A stretch of 7,148 nt of DNA from Deltaproteobacteria bacterium (lineage in GTDB: Bacteria > Desulfobacterota > JADFXK01). The translations under genes were made by a program, and so were the position numbers. The notes under the pieces are model-generated. The model worked only from the letters and a program-made list of their open reading frames with translations, was not told where the DNA came from and searched no databases. This document shows positions 1 to 5,730 of the stretch, piece after piece. The DNA lies in contig JADFYA010000190.1 in the NCBI GenBank assembly GCA_015233285.1, positions 1 through 7,148 of the forward strand, given 5' to 3'. Position 1 is the stretch's first letter; each line of letters starts with the position of its first letter.

Positions 1-54
1 TGCTGGCGATTTTATGTGGGTGTTACATGGTATTTTGTATTGTCGCTGCCCCTA

Positions 55-98
55 CCCAGGGCGTTGCCCTGGGCTAACCTGGAGCGCCCTTTCAGGGC
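55..98. repeat. REP-like double hairpin
   Basis: Two adjacent perfect hairpins. The first pairs CCCAGGGC (55-62) with GCCCTGGG (66-73) around a 3-nt GTT loop. The second pairs GCCCT (86-90) with AGGGC (94-98) around TTC. They are separated by 12 nt. Two GC-rich hairpins with the same core (CCCTG/AGGGC) in tandem are typical of REP/BIME-like intergenic repeats, which exist in many copies and are often mobilised by IS200-like REP-associated transposases. No T-tract follows on either strand, so this is not a standard intrinsic terminator, although it could protect the 3' end of the deacetylase message. Copy number cannot be seen from one window. Confidence 0.55.
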
Positions 99-101
99 TT
101 A

Positions 102-136
102 ATCGGAATAGACTATTTATTAGAATAGGATCCGAT
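102..136. repeat. Small inverted repeat
   Basis: ATCGGA (102-107) and TCCGAT (131-136) form 6-bp arms. Just inside the left arm is a second palindrome, AATAG-a-CTATT (107-117). The segment is AT-rich between the arms and lies between the REP-like hairpins and the direct-repeat element. No function is evident; it may simply be part of the same repeat-rich intergenic tail. Confidence 0.3.
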
Positions 137-141
137 GACCT

Positions 142-249
142 TGCACCTTAAGTCAATGACATTGAGGAGCATTTCGGGAGTAAGCTTATTCCTTTTGAAT
201 GTAGGACCGTCAGCTCACTCCCGATGCACCCTTAAGTCAATGACATTGA
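142..249. repeat. Hairpin element flanked by 20-bp direct repeats
   Basis: An identical 20-bp sequence occurs at 146-165 and 230-249; with one extra C in the second copy the match extends to 142-165 and 225-249. Each copy ends in a perfect palindrome, TCAATG-a-CATTGA (153-165 and 237-249). Between the copies lies a long imperfect hairpin: 175-186 pairs with 212-223 (11 of 12 bp), extended outward by GCAT/ATGC (169-172 with 224-227) across a 2-nt bulge. The order is therefore repeat, hairpin, repeat. It sits 28 bp beyond the stop of the deacetylase gene. It could be a small mobile element with long target repeats, a pair of protein-binding sites, or part of a transcript 3' end; the sequence alone does not decide. 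Confidence 0.55.
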
Positions 250-271
250 CAAGTAACATGCAACAAGTAAC
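250..271. repeat. Short direct repeat CAAGTAAC
   Basis: CAAGTAAC occurs at 250-257 and again at 264-271 (14-nt period), between the second 20-bp repeat and the stop codon of the deacetylase gene. No function is evident. Confidence 0.35.
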
Positions 272-276
272 AAGAA

Positions 277-1791
277 TCATCTGACTAAATGGGAGGCTCG
301 CTCCAAGACTACCTTAGCTTTGAGCAGAGGTAATTGTTCTTTCAACGCCAGATAGGTCTCTTGGTGAGGGTGACAGATAGCCAGGGCCTCGCCCCCGGTT
401 TCAGCCAAGTGGATTAATTGGTGAAGACTGGCCACAATGGCTTCATGATTCTGCCGGTTATCTAAGAAGACAGCCCGCCTGGCAGTTCTGACCCCGAGCC
501 GGCGGGATAAAGCGAAGGCCACGCTTTTGTCCGAAGTCTGGCTGTCCACAAAGTAAAGATTTCTCTTTTTAATCTCGGTCAAAATGGGTTCCAGTTTGGC
601 CGCATTGGTCGTGAAGGCCGAACCCATATGGTTGTTGACGCCCACCACGAAAGGAACGTCATCTAAAGCCAGTCCCAGCCTTTTGAGTAGTTCCTCGGAA
701 GACATGGTCGTCAATAGGGCCCCGGGGCCGGGATCTGTTCGAGGATAAGAAGCCGGCTCCATGGGCATGTGGAGCATGATTTCCCGGCCCAGCCGCCGGG
801 CTTCATTGGCCACCTGTTTACCGTGTGGACTGAACGGTAGAATGGAAAAAGTTAAAGCCGGGTCGAGGGCCAAAAGCTTTTTGTCCAACTCGTAGTGATA
901 CCCCATATCATCTATAATAATAACCACCTTTGGCTGTTTCGGCGACAGCTCTCCAGTCATCTCGGGCTCTCGGGGCAGGCGGGTGGGGGTAACCTGCGGC
1001 AACGGAGTTGGGGGCGGAGTAACTGTCGGAGCCCAGACCTGACGGGATGTGGGCGTGGGATGTCCGGGCATGGAAGGTGAAGGAATTGGACTGGGTGTGG
1101 CCTGGGTATGCCGGGTCACCTGGGGTATGGTTACGGGAGCCGGGGGGGTAACCGTGTGAAGGGCCGCGGCAGGTTTGAAGGTTATTTGATGAGTGAGCAC
1201 TCCTTTGATTATCACCGACAGTGTTTTGTCTTTGTCGCCGGTAATGAAAAACGTCATCTCGCCCTGGTCATGGGCGGCTGCCTGAAGGTTAAAGATGTCC
1301 AGAATCCTGGCATTCGTAAACCGTTTGGTCGATCTCACCGTAAGCCGGTAACTGATGTACCGCCTCTCACGATGTTTATTCAACTGTTCTTCACGGCTGG
1401 TGATATCGTCTTTTGACAGACCTAGATCAAAGAGCGCTCGTAGAACCACCTGGTCGGCGCGTTCCACCAACGAAGCGGGATCAGACTCGGTATCTCTGTC
1501 CTCTGGTGTTATTTTAGGTCTGGTTGGGGTTTTGGGGGCCGGGGCCACCCTGGAGTCTCCCGGAGGAGGCGTTTTTTTTGATTTGTCGGGGGAGAGGAAA
1601 TGAAATATCCCGACCATGGTCAGTATAGCCACAAGGCTTAAACTAAAGACGAGCCAACCGTGGAGGAACCACGGAGGTTGGCTCGTCTTTGTCTTCGTTG
1701 ATGATCTGGGTTTGGAGACCCTTTTTTTCCTGGTGGGCTTTTTAGCCGACTGGGGATTTTTCGGGGTTTCCATGTCCTCGCCGGGAACCAT
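277..1791 (-). CDS. Membrane-anchored divergent polysaccharide deacetylase (YibQ/DUF610 family)
   Basis: A 504-aa envelope protein. In order: a basic cytoplasmic N-terminus (about 10-36, many Lys/Arg), one membrane helix (about 44-66), a Pro-rich stretch (75-95), an alpha/beta domain I do not recognise (about 105-205), a Pro/Thr-rich stalk (about 212-280), and the catalytic-type domain (288-503). The last carries divergent-deacetylase motifs: IIIDDMG (291-297), LHMPMEP (340-346), GVNNHMGS (384-391), FVDSQTSDK (414-422) and CHPH (473-476). The family is NodB-like, but its true substrate is unsettled; a glycan or peptidoglycan role in the periplasm is inferred. The first ATG lies 2 nt after the ctpA stop, so translational coupling is likely. 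Met7 (1773) is an alternative start. Neither start has a well-spaced Shine-Dalgarno. The gene contains a strong hairpin at codons 34-49. Confidence 0.88.
   Translation of the reverse strand: MVPGEDMETPKNPQSAKKPTRKKRVSKPRSSTKTKTSQPPWFLHGWLVFSLSLVAILTMVGIFHFLSPDKSKKTPPPGDSRVAPAPKTPTRPKITPEDRDTESDPASLVERADQVVLRALFDLGLSKDDITSREEQLNKHRERRYISYRLTVRSTKRFTNARILDIFNLQAAAHDQGEMTFFITGDKDKTLSVIIKGVLTHQITFKPAAALHTVTPPAPVTIPQVTRHTQATPSPIPSPSMPGHPTPTSRQVWAPTVTPPPTPLPQVTPTRLPREPEMTGELSPKQPKVVIIIDDMGYHYELDKKLLALDPALTFSILPFSPHGKQVANEARRLGREIMLHMPMEPASYPRTDPGPGALLTTMSSEELLKRLGLALDDVPFVVGVNNHMGSAFTTNAAKLEPILTEIKKRNLYFVDSQTSDKSVAFALSRRLGVRTARRAVFLDNRQNHEAIVASLHQLIHLAETGGEALAICHPHQETYLALKEQLPLLKAKVVLERASHLVR
1645..1690 (-). 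other. Strong hairpin inside the deacetylase coding sequence
   Basis: AAAGACGAGCCAACC (1645-1659) is the exact reverse complement of 1676-1690 (15 bp). The stem continues with GTGG (1660-1663) pairing CCAC (1669-1672) across a 3-nt bulge (1673-1675), leaving a 5-nt loop. On the coding strand the stem is followed by UUUAGUUUAAG, giving a terminator-like shape. It covers codons 34-49, where the cytoplasmic tail meets the membrane helix. It might act as an attenuator or slow translation, or it might be an inserted palindromic element; its role is inferred only. Confidence 0.6.
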
Positions 1792-1793
1792 AA

Positions 1794-3284
1794 TTATTTG
1801 GACACGGCAGGTTGTTTATTTAAAGTCTGGGTGAAAATACCCCAAGACTTGAGAAGCTGCAAGGCCCGTTGGACGTGAGCGTCTTTGGCCAGACGTTCCT
1901 TCTCGGAGAGGACCTTTCTGTCTTCAGGGCCGACTTTCGACTGATCGCCGGAGGCATCATCATGAGTTGTCTCTTTTGTTTTGTCTAGGCTGCGGTCCTT
2001 ATCATGGTCTTTGTCACGTCCCTTGTCCAGGCTTTTATCTTGAGGCTTAGCCTTATCGGGTGTTTTGTCCTGAGTCTTGTCTGGAGTAGCGTCATCGGCT
2101 TCTTCTTTTCCCTTGATGTGACCCTCCAGATCTTTTTCGCGCAGGTAGCGAATGTTGTTATTCTCCTTGGGCGCAGCCGTCTCGACTACTATGTCTGGTG
2201 TGATCCCCTTGGCTTGAATATCCCGGCCGTTGGGGGTGTAATACTTGGCTGTGGTCAGACGAAGAGCGGAACCATCTTCCAGCGGAATGATGGTTTGGAC
2301 GGAACCTTTGCCAAAGGTTTGGGAGCCTAAGATGACGGCTCTTTTGTGATCTTGGAGGGCACCCGCCACGATTTCGGAGGCGCTGGCGCTCCCTTCATTG
2401 ACCAAAGCAATAATGGGGTAGTCTTGGTAATGATCATTAGGGTGAGCAAAGAACTTAAGGTCCTGAGTCTTGTTTCGGCCCATGGTATACACGATCAGGC
2501 CGGATTCTAGAAATTCATTAGTCACCTTGACTGCCTGGTCGAGCAACCCACCTGGATTGTTGCGCATATCCAGGACTAACCCTTTTATTGGCTTATTACT
2601 TTCCTGGAGAGTTTTTAGGGCCCTGACCAGATCCTGATGGGTCGTGTCCTGGAAAGTGGAGACGCGAACATAGACGTAACCCGGCTCCAGGGTCTCAAAT
2701 TTGACACTCTTGATGGGAATGACTTCCCGAGCGATGACGTAGTCTTTAAGCTTGTTGGCGCCTTCTCGCAAGATGGACAGGGTGACCGTAGACCCTTTGA
2801 CGCCCCGGATACCTCTGACCGCATCCATCAGGCTCATATTCTTAGTTAATTTACCGTTAATCTTGATTATTCTGTCACCGGCTTTTAGTCCGGCTTGAAA
2901 GGCCGGGGTATCCTCGATGGGGGAGACCACCGTCAGTACTCCGTCTTTGAGGGTTATCTCGATCCCGATTCCACTAAAACTACCCTTCGTCTCAATGGTC
3001 AATTCCTTATATTCTTCCGGAGACAGGAATGATGAGTGGGGGTCCAGGGTGGCCACCATTCCCTTAATAGCCCCATATATAAGGGTTTTGGGCACTTCCT
3101 TTTCGACATACTTCTTCTCGATCTCATTGAGAACTTCGGCAAAGATTTTAATCTCACTGTATGTCGATTCCGGATCGGACTCCGGGTCCCGCCCAGTGAC
3201 CAGCTCCCCATCAATCAAGAACAGCCCAAGGATTGCAACCAGGGTCAGACAAAAGAGGGTTTTGGGGGTCATCCATTTGAACAT
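1794..3284 (-). CDS. ctpA: Carboxyl-terminal processing serine protease (S41A, CtpA)
   Basis: A periplasmic protease of about 496 aa that trims C-termini of envelope proteins, often murein hydrolases or their regulators. Numbered from the GTG at 3287, it has an N-terminal signal anchor (about 10-27), a CtpA N-terminal helical region (45-100), a PDZ domain (about 100-180, with GIGIEI and GDRI) and the S41 core (about 190-370). The catalytic residues fit the Prc pattern: Ser302 in GSASASE, Lys327 in FGKG and Gln331. The substrate-loop motif MRNNPGG is at 241-247. A Lys/Asp-rich low-complexity insert (401-437) precedes a C-terminal QRALQLLKSW helix (473-482). I place the start at the ATG at 3284 because AAAGGAG lies 6 nt upstream; the GTG at 3287 would leave only 3 nt. 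The gene has its own promoter and is followed 2 nt later by the deacetylase gene. Confidence 0.95.
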   Translation of the reverse strand: MFKWMTPKTLFCLTLVAILGLFLIDGELVTGRDPESDPESTYSEIKIFAEVLNEIEKKYVEKEVPKTLIYGAIKGMVATLDPHSSFLSPEEYKELTIETKGSFSGIGIEITLKDGVLTVVSPIEDTPAFQAGLKAGDRIIKINGKLTKNMSLMDAVRGIRGVKGSTVTLSILREGANKLKDYVIAREVIPIKSVKFETLEPGYVYVRVSTFQDTTHQDLVRALKTLQESNKPIKGLVLDMRNNPGGLLDQAVKVTNEFLESGLIVYTMGRNKTQDLKFFAHPNDHYQDYPIIALVNEGSASASEIVAGALQDHKRAVILGSQTFGKGSVQTIIPLEDGSALRLTTAKYYTPNGRDIQAKGITPDIVVETAAPKENNNIRYLREKDLEGHIKGKEEADDATPDKTQDKTPDKAKPQDKSLDKGRDKDHDKDRSLDKTKETTHDDASGDQSKVGPEDRKVLSEKERLAKDAHVQRALQLLKSWGIFTQTLNKQPAVSK

Positions 3285-3290
3285 CACCTG

Positions 3291-3297
3291 CTCCTTT
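3291..3297 (-). promoter_or_regulatory. Ribosome binding site of ctpA
   Basis: AAAGGAG on the minus strand ends 6 nt before the ATG at 3284 and 3 nt before the GTG at 3287. The spacing favours the ATG. Confidence 0.75.
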
Positions 3298-3339
3298 GTT
3301 TTATGGTATAAAATGGGTAATACATGGATTATTGACCCT

Positions 3340-3369
3340 ATTATAGTGATTAGCTGACAATAATGTCAA
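3340..3369 (-). promoter_or_regulatory. Consensus sigma-70 promoter of ctpA
   Basis: On the minus strand a perfect -35 TTGACA (3369-3364) and a perfect -10 TATAAT (3345-3340) are separated by 18 nt. Transcription would start near 3333, giving a leader of roughly 50 nt before the ctpA ATG. The -35 box overlaps a small inverted repeat, TGACA-ttat-TGTCA (3368-3355), which could be an operator. No convincing terminator is visible between the transketolase stop at 3454 and this promoter, so some read-through from upstream is possible. Confidence 0.8.
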
Positions 3370-3453
3370 TGCACAAAGTTAAAACGCCGGGCTGGTCTCA
3401 GGCAACCGCCCCAATATCGCGTCGGCAGACCATAGAAACGACAATGTCACCGG

Positions 3454-4440
3454 TCAGGCCCGCATGGTTCGGATGCGCGGTTGCTCGGTGGACGAGCAAT
3501 CCTTCTTGGCTTTGATAGCTTTCTTGGCGGCCTCGGCAATGGCCTGGCTGGTCAAACCGAAGTAGGACAAGAGGCGTTCCGGCGGCCCGGAGATGCCGAA
3601 TCTGTCTTGAATACCGATGCGTTTAACCGGACATGGGTATTTGTCGGCTAATACTTCGCACACGGCACTCCCCAACCCGCCGCTAATCAGATGTTCTTCG
3701 GCGGTAACCACCGCTCCGGTGATCTTGGCTGATTCTAAGAGCGTGTCCTCATCCAATGGCTTAATGGTGGACATATTGATCACTGTGGCGGAGATACCAT
3801 CTTTTTTCAGCAAATCGGCCGCACCCATGGCTATGTGGACCATCAGTCCCACGGCGACGATGGTTACGTGGCGACCTTCCTTGAGGATACTTGCATGACC
3901 TATTCTGAATTTATATTTGTCGTCGTAGATTACCGGTGTGGCTATCCGGCCGGTACGAACATAAACCGGCGTCTTAGTATCGACTATCGTTTCAATAACC
4001 CGCCTGGTCTCGACACCGTCGGCCGGGACGATCACGGTCATATTGGGCAGAATGCGCATCAACCCAATATCCTCTATCGCCTGGTGGGACCCGCCGTCAT
4101 CACCCACCGTAACGCCTCCGTGGGTCGAGACAATCTTGACGTTGGCCAACGAATAGGCGATACACTGACGGACTTGCTCCCAGGCCCGGCCAGTGGCGAA
4201 GATGGCGAAGGTACTGGCAAAAGGAATCTTTCCAGTCGCAGCCAACCCCGCGGCCGTGCTCATCATGTCCTGCTCAGACACACCCATATTAAAAAAACGG
4301 TCGGGGAACTTATTGGCAAATAGACGGGTATTGGTAGAACCAGATAAATCCGCATCCAACACCACGATATTTTGGTTAGTCTCTCCCAATTTGGCTAATG
4401 TTTTACCATATTCGACTCTGGTGCTTAAGAACTCGACCAA
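3454..4440 (-). CDS. Transketolase, C-terminal subunit
   Basis: About 328 aa, the pyrimidine-binding (Pyr) and C-terminal halves of a split transketolase. With the partner encoded just upstream it would transfer two-carbon ketol units between sugar phosphates in the non-oxidative pentose phosphate pathway, using thiamine diphosphate, in the cytoplasm. Numbered from the ATG at 4479, the Pyr domain covers about 16-180, with VVLDADLSGST (39-49) and GVSEQ (66-70); Glu69 is the conserved ThDP-activating glutamate. THGGVTVGDDGGSHQ (119-133) follows, and the transketolase C domain covers about 192-322. A basic tail of about 20 residues ends the protein. I prefer the TTG at 4440, 6 nt after AGGAGG, over the upstream in-frame ATG at 4479, which has no usable Shine-Dalgarno and would add 13 atypical residues. 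The GTG at 4443 is also possible. Confidence 0.93.
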   Translation of the reverse strand: MVEFLSTRVEYGKTLAKLGETNQNIVVLDADLSGSTNTRLFANKFPDRFFNMGVSEQDMMSTAAGLAATGKIPFASTFAIFATGRAWEQVRQCIAYSLANVKIVSTHGGVTVGDDGGSHQAIEDIGLMRILPNMTVIVPADGVETRRVIETIVDTKTPVYVRTGRIATPVIYDDKYKFRIGHASILKEGRHVTIVAVGLMVHIAMGAADLLKKDGISATVINMSTIKPLDEDTLLESAKITGAVVTAEEHLISGGLGSAVCEVLADKYPCPVKRIGIQDRFGISGPPERLLSYFGLTSQAIAEAAKKAIKAKKDCSSTEQPRIRTMRA

Positions 4441-4446
4441 CACAAT

Positions 4447-4452
4447 CCTCCT
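4447..4452 (-). promoter_or_regulatory. Ribosome binding site of transketolase C subunit
   Basis: A full AGGAGG on the minus strand lies inside the longer reading frame, 6 nt before the TTG at 4440 and 3 nt before the GTG at 4443. It suggests translation starts here and not at the ATG at 4479, where GAGG is only 1 nt away. Confidence 0.6.
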
Positions 4453-4545
4453 GTGGGCAGATCTGGGCCCGAGGCTCATGCCTCAACTTGTTTTGGGTTA
4501 AAAAAAAACTATCTTCCCCCTAAAAAACGAGTAGGAAACTGTATC

Positions 4546-5373
4546 TCAGGCTATAGTTAGCTCCCTGAGGGCAATGGCTAATTCCACGTCATTGGGAGCC
4601 ACGCCATGGTACTTCACCTGGTTTTCAAATATAGACACGCCCTTTCCCTTGACCGTCTCAGCAATAATCATGGTCGGTTTGCCCTTCGTCTTTTCCGCGA
4701 GGTCAAGGGCCTCCATAAGTTGCTTCATATCGTGGCCGTCGATGCTTTGGACCTCCCAACCGAAGGCTTGCCACTTAGCCCCCAACGGCTCAATATTCAT
4801 CACGTCTTCCACCCGACCGTCGATCTGGAGATGGTTATGGTCTATTATGGCGCAGAGATTATCCAGACGGTAGTGGGGGGCGGTCATGGCCGCTTCCCAG
4901 ATTTGACCTTCCTGGACTTCCCCATCGCCCATCAAGCAGTAAACTCGCGCTCCACGGCCATCCAGCCTGGTGCCCAGGGCCATGCCGTTAGCCAGGGACA
5001 ACCCCTGCCCCAGGGATCCGGTCGATACATCCACCCCGGTGGTCAAAAGACAATCCGGATGTCCCTGCAAACACGCTCCCAGTTGACGTAGGGTATAAAG
5101 CTCTTCGGGAACGAAGTAACCGCACTCGGCCAGCACGGCGTAATAGGCCGGGCAAGCGTGGCCTTTGGAAAGGACGAATCGATCCCTCTGCACCCAGTCG
5201 GGATTATTCGGTTTGTGTTTCATCTTATACAAGAAAAGAGCGACCAAAATGTCGGCCGCTGAAAGGGATCCCCCGGTGTGCCCCGAGCCGGCTTGATGAA
5301 GCATTTTAACTATCTGAATTCTAACTTTTTTGGCTATTTTGATAAGTTTTTGAACGTCCGAAATCGATTCCAT
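4546..5373 (-). CDS. Transketolase, N-terminal subunit
   Basis: 275 aa, the typical length of the ThDP pyrophosphate-binding subunit of split transketolases found in archaea and many anaerobic bacteria. Visible motifs: GSGHTGGSLSAAD (29-41), with the substrate/cofactor His32; SKGH (69-72); GHPD (104-107); STGSLGQGLS (117-126); and the ThDP/Mg motif GDG (149-151), ending 28 residues later at Asn180 in DHNHLQIDGR. GHD (213-215) and KYHGVAP (254-260) complete the domain. The ATG at 5373 is preceded by AGGAG at 5383-5387, a good 9-nt spacing. The C-subunit gene follows on the same strand after 66-105 nt, depending on its start, so they form an operon. The intervening gap holds a run of nine T on the coding strand (4500-4508). 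A two-subunit transketolase is the clear reading; the pyruvate dehydrogenase E1 family is less likely given the motifs. Confidence 0.95.
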   Translation of the reverse strand: MESISDVQKLIKIAKKVRIQIVKMLHQAGSGHTGGSLSAADILVALFLYKMKHKPNNPDWVQRDRFVLSKGHACPAYYAVLAECGYFVPEELYTLRQLGACLQGHPDCLLTTGVDVSTGSLGQGLSLANGMALGTRLDGRGARVYCLMGDGEVQEGQIWEAAMTAPHYRLDNLCAIIDHNHLQIDGRVEDVMNIEPLGAKWQAFGWEVQSIDGHDMKQLMEALDLAEKTKGKPTMIIAETVKGKGVSIFENQVKYHGVAPNDVELAIALRELTIA

Positions 5374-5382
5374 TAAAGTGGG

Positions 5383-5387
5383 CTCCT
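5383..5387 (-). promoter_or_regulatory. Ribosome binding site of transketolase N subunit
   Basis: AGGAG on the minus strand lies 9 nt before the ATG at 5373. Confidence 0.7.
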
Positions 5388-5439
5388 AATAACTTATTGA
5401 TGACGTGCCCTTTCCTAACACAAAAAGAACAGACTATCA

Positions 5440-5472
5440 ATAATAATATGGTACCGATTAGTAATGGTACCG
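5440..5472 (-). promoter_or_regulatory. Repeated GGTACC motifs with possible -10 box upstream of the transketolase operon
   Basis: ATGGTACCG occurs at 5448-5456 and 5464-5472, a 16-nt period. Each contains the palindrome GGTACC, and the pair can also fold into a short hairpin (5450-5459 with 5463-5471, one bulge). On the minus strand the second motif runs directly into TATTAT (5448-5443), one mismatch from the sigma-70 -10 consensus and about 70 nt before the transketolase ATG. No good -35 lies 16-18 nt upstream; the motif occupies that place. This layout would suit an activator- or repressor-controlled promoter, but that is inference. Confidence 0.35.
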
Positions 5473-5557
5473 GTTATGGTGAATCTGCGGCTTGCTTAAC
5501 AACAGGTCTCCCATTAAATTACTTAAAAAATAAATCCACCGTACTGAATCAAGACAA

Positions 5558-5592
5558 AAATCTTATTTGGGTGACGGCTCCAAATAAGATTT
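5558..5592 (-). terminator. Intrinsic terminator after the DUF3859-like gene
   Basis: AAATCTTATTTGG (5558-5570) is the exact reverse complement of 5580-5592, a 13-bp stem with a 9-nt loop. On the minus strand the stem runs straight into TTTTTGTCTT, a reasonable U-tract. The stem is AU-rich, so it may be only moderately efficient. It lies about 140 nt after the TAG at 5731 but directly at the TAA (5563-5565) that closes the open frame downstream of that TAG. It separates the DUF3859-like gene from the transketolase operon. Confidence 0.75.
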
Positions 5593-5730
5593 CACCCTCG
5601 GGTCATGAACACGATCAAGTCCCCGCCACATTCTTCCTTCGTCCAGGGTCAACTGGAGTGCCTTCCGGGCAAACAACATCCGGGTTTCGCCGATAGGTGT
5701 TCCGGTAGGGGAGGGGGAACTGGACAAATC
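5563..5730 (-). other. In-frame open extension after the amber stop of the DUF3859-like gene
   Basis: Beyond the TAG at 5731-5733 the same frame stays open for 55 codons to a TAA at 5563-5565, which falls inside the terminator stem. Its last part, from an internal ATG at 5679, would encode 38 residues beginning MLFARKALQLTLDEGRMWRG. No Shine-Dalgarno precedes that ATG. The tail may be a readthrough extension, a remnant of a longer protein, or a chance open frame. I do not recognise it. Confidence 0.3.

Noticed and set aside
55..73. First GC hairpin as the intrinsic terminator of the ctpA operon
   Set aside because: No T-tract follows on the minus strand and it is about 200 nt past the stop codon; a REP-like repeat explains it better.
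142..249. Two repeat copies as a minimal CRISPR array
   Set aside because: Only two copies, 64 nt between them, the intervening sequence is itself a long hairpin, and no cas gene is visible.
1645..1690. Hairpin read as the end of a gene on the plus strand
   Set aside because: No credible plus-strand gene precedes it and the deacetylase frame passes through it without interruption.
2917..3357. 146-codon plus-strand frame antisense to ctpA
   Set aside because: It overlaps the conserved N-terminal part of ctpA and its promoter; its composition is that of an antisense shadow.
3383..3430. Possible riboswitch-like segment (plus-strand CAGGCAACCGCC resembles the GGCAACC of SAM-I riboswitches)
   Set aside because: The other conserved SAM-I parts are missing and nothing on the plus strand lies downstream to be regulated; the short match is chance.
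3835..4323. 162-codon plus-strand frame antisense to the transketolase C subunit
   Set aside because: It lies fully inside a well-supported gene and has no recognisable motif.
4500..4508. Run of nine A/T as a phase-variation tract
   Set aside because: It lies between two genes and outside both reading frames, so slippage would not switch a protein on or off; an effect on spacing is possible but unsupported.
5397..5696. 99-codon frame on the plus strand in the gap before the transketolase operon
   Set aside because: It runs antisense through the terminator hairpin and the GGTACC motifs, has no Shine-Dalgarno of note, and its product looks like a random translation.
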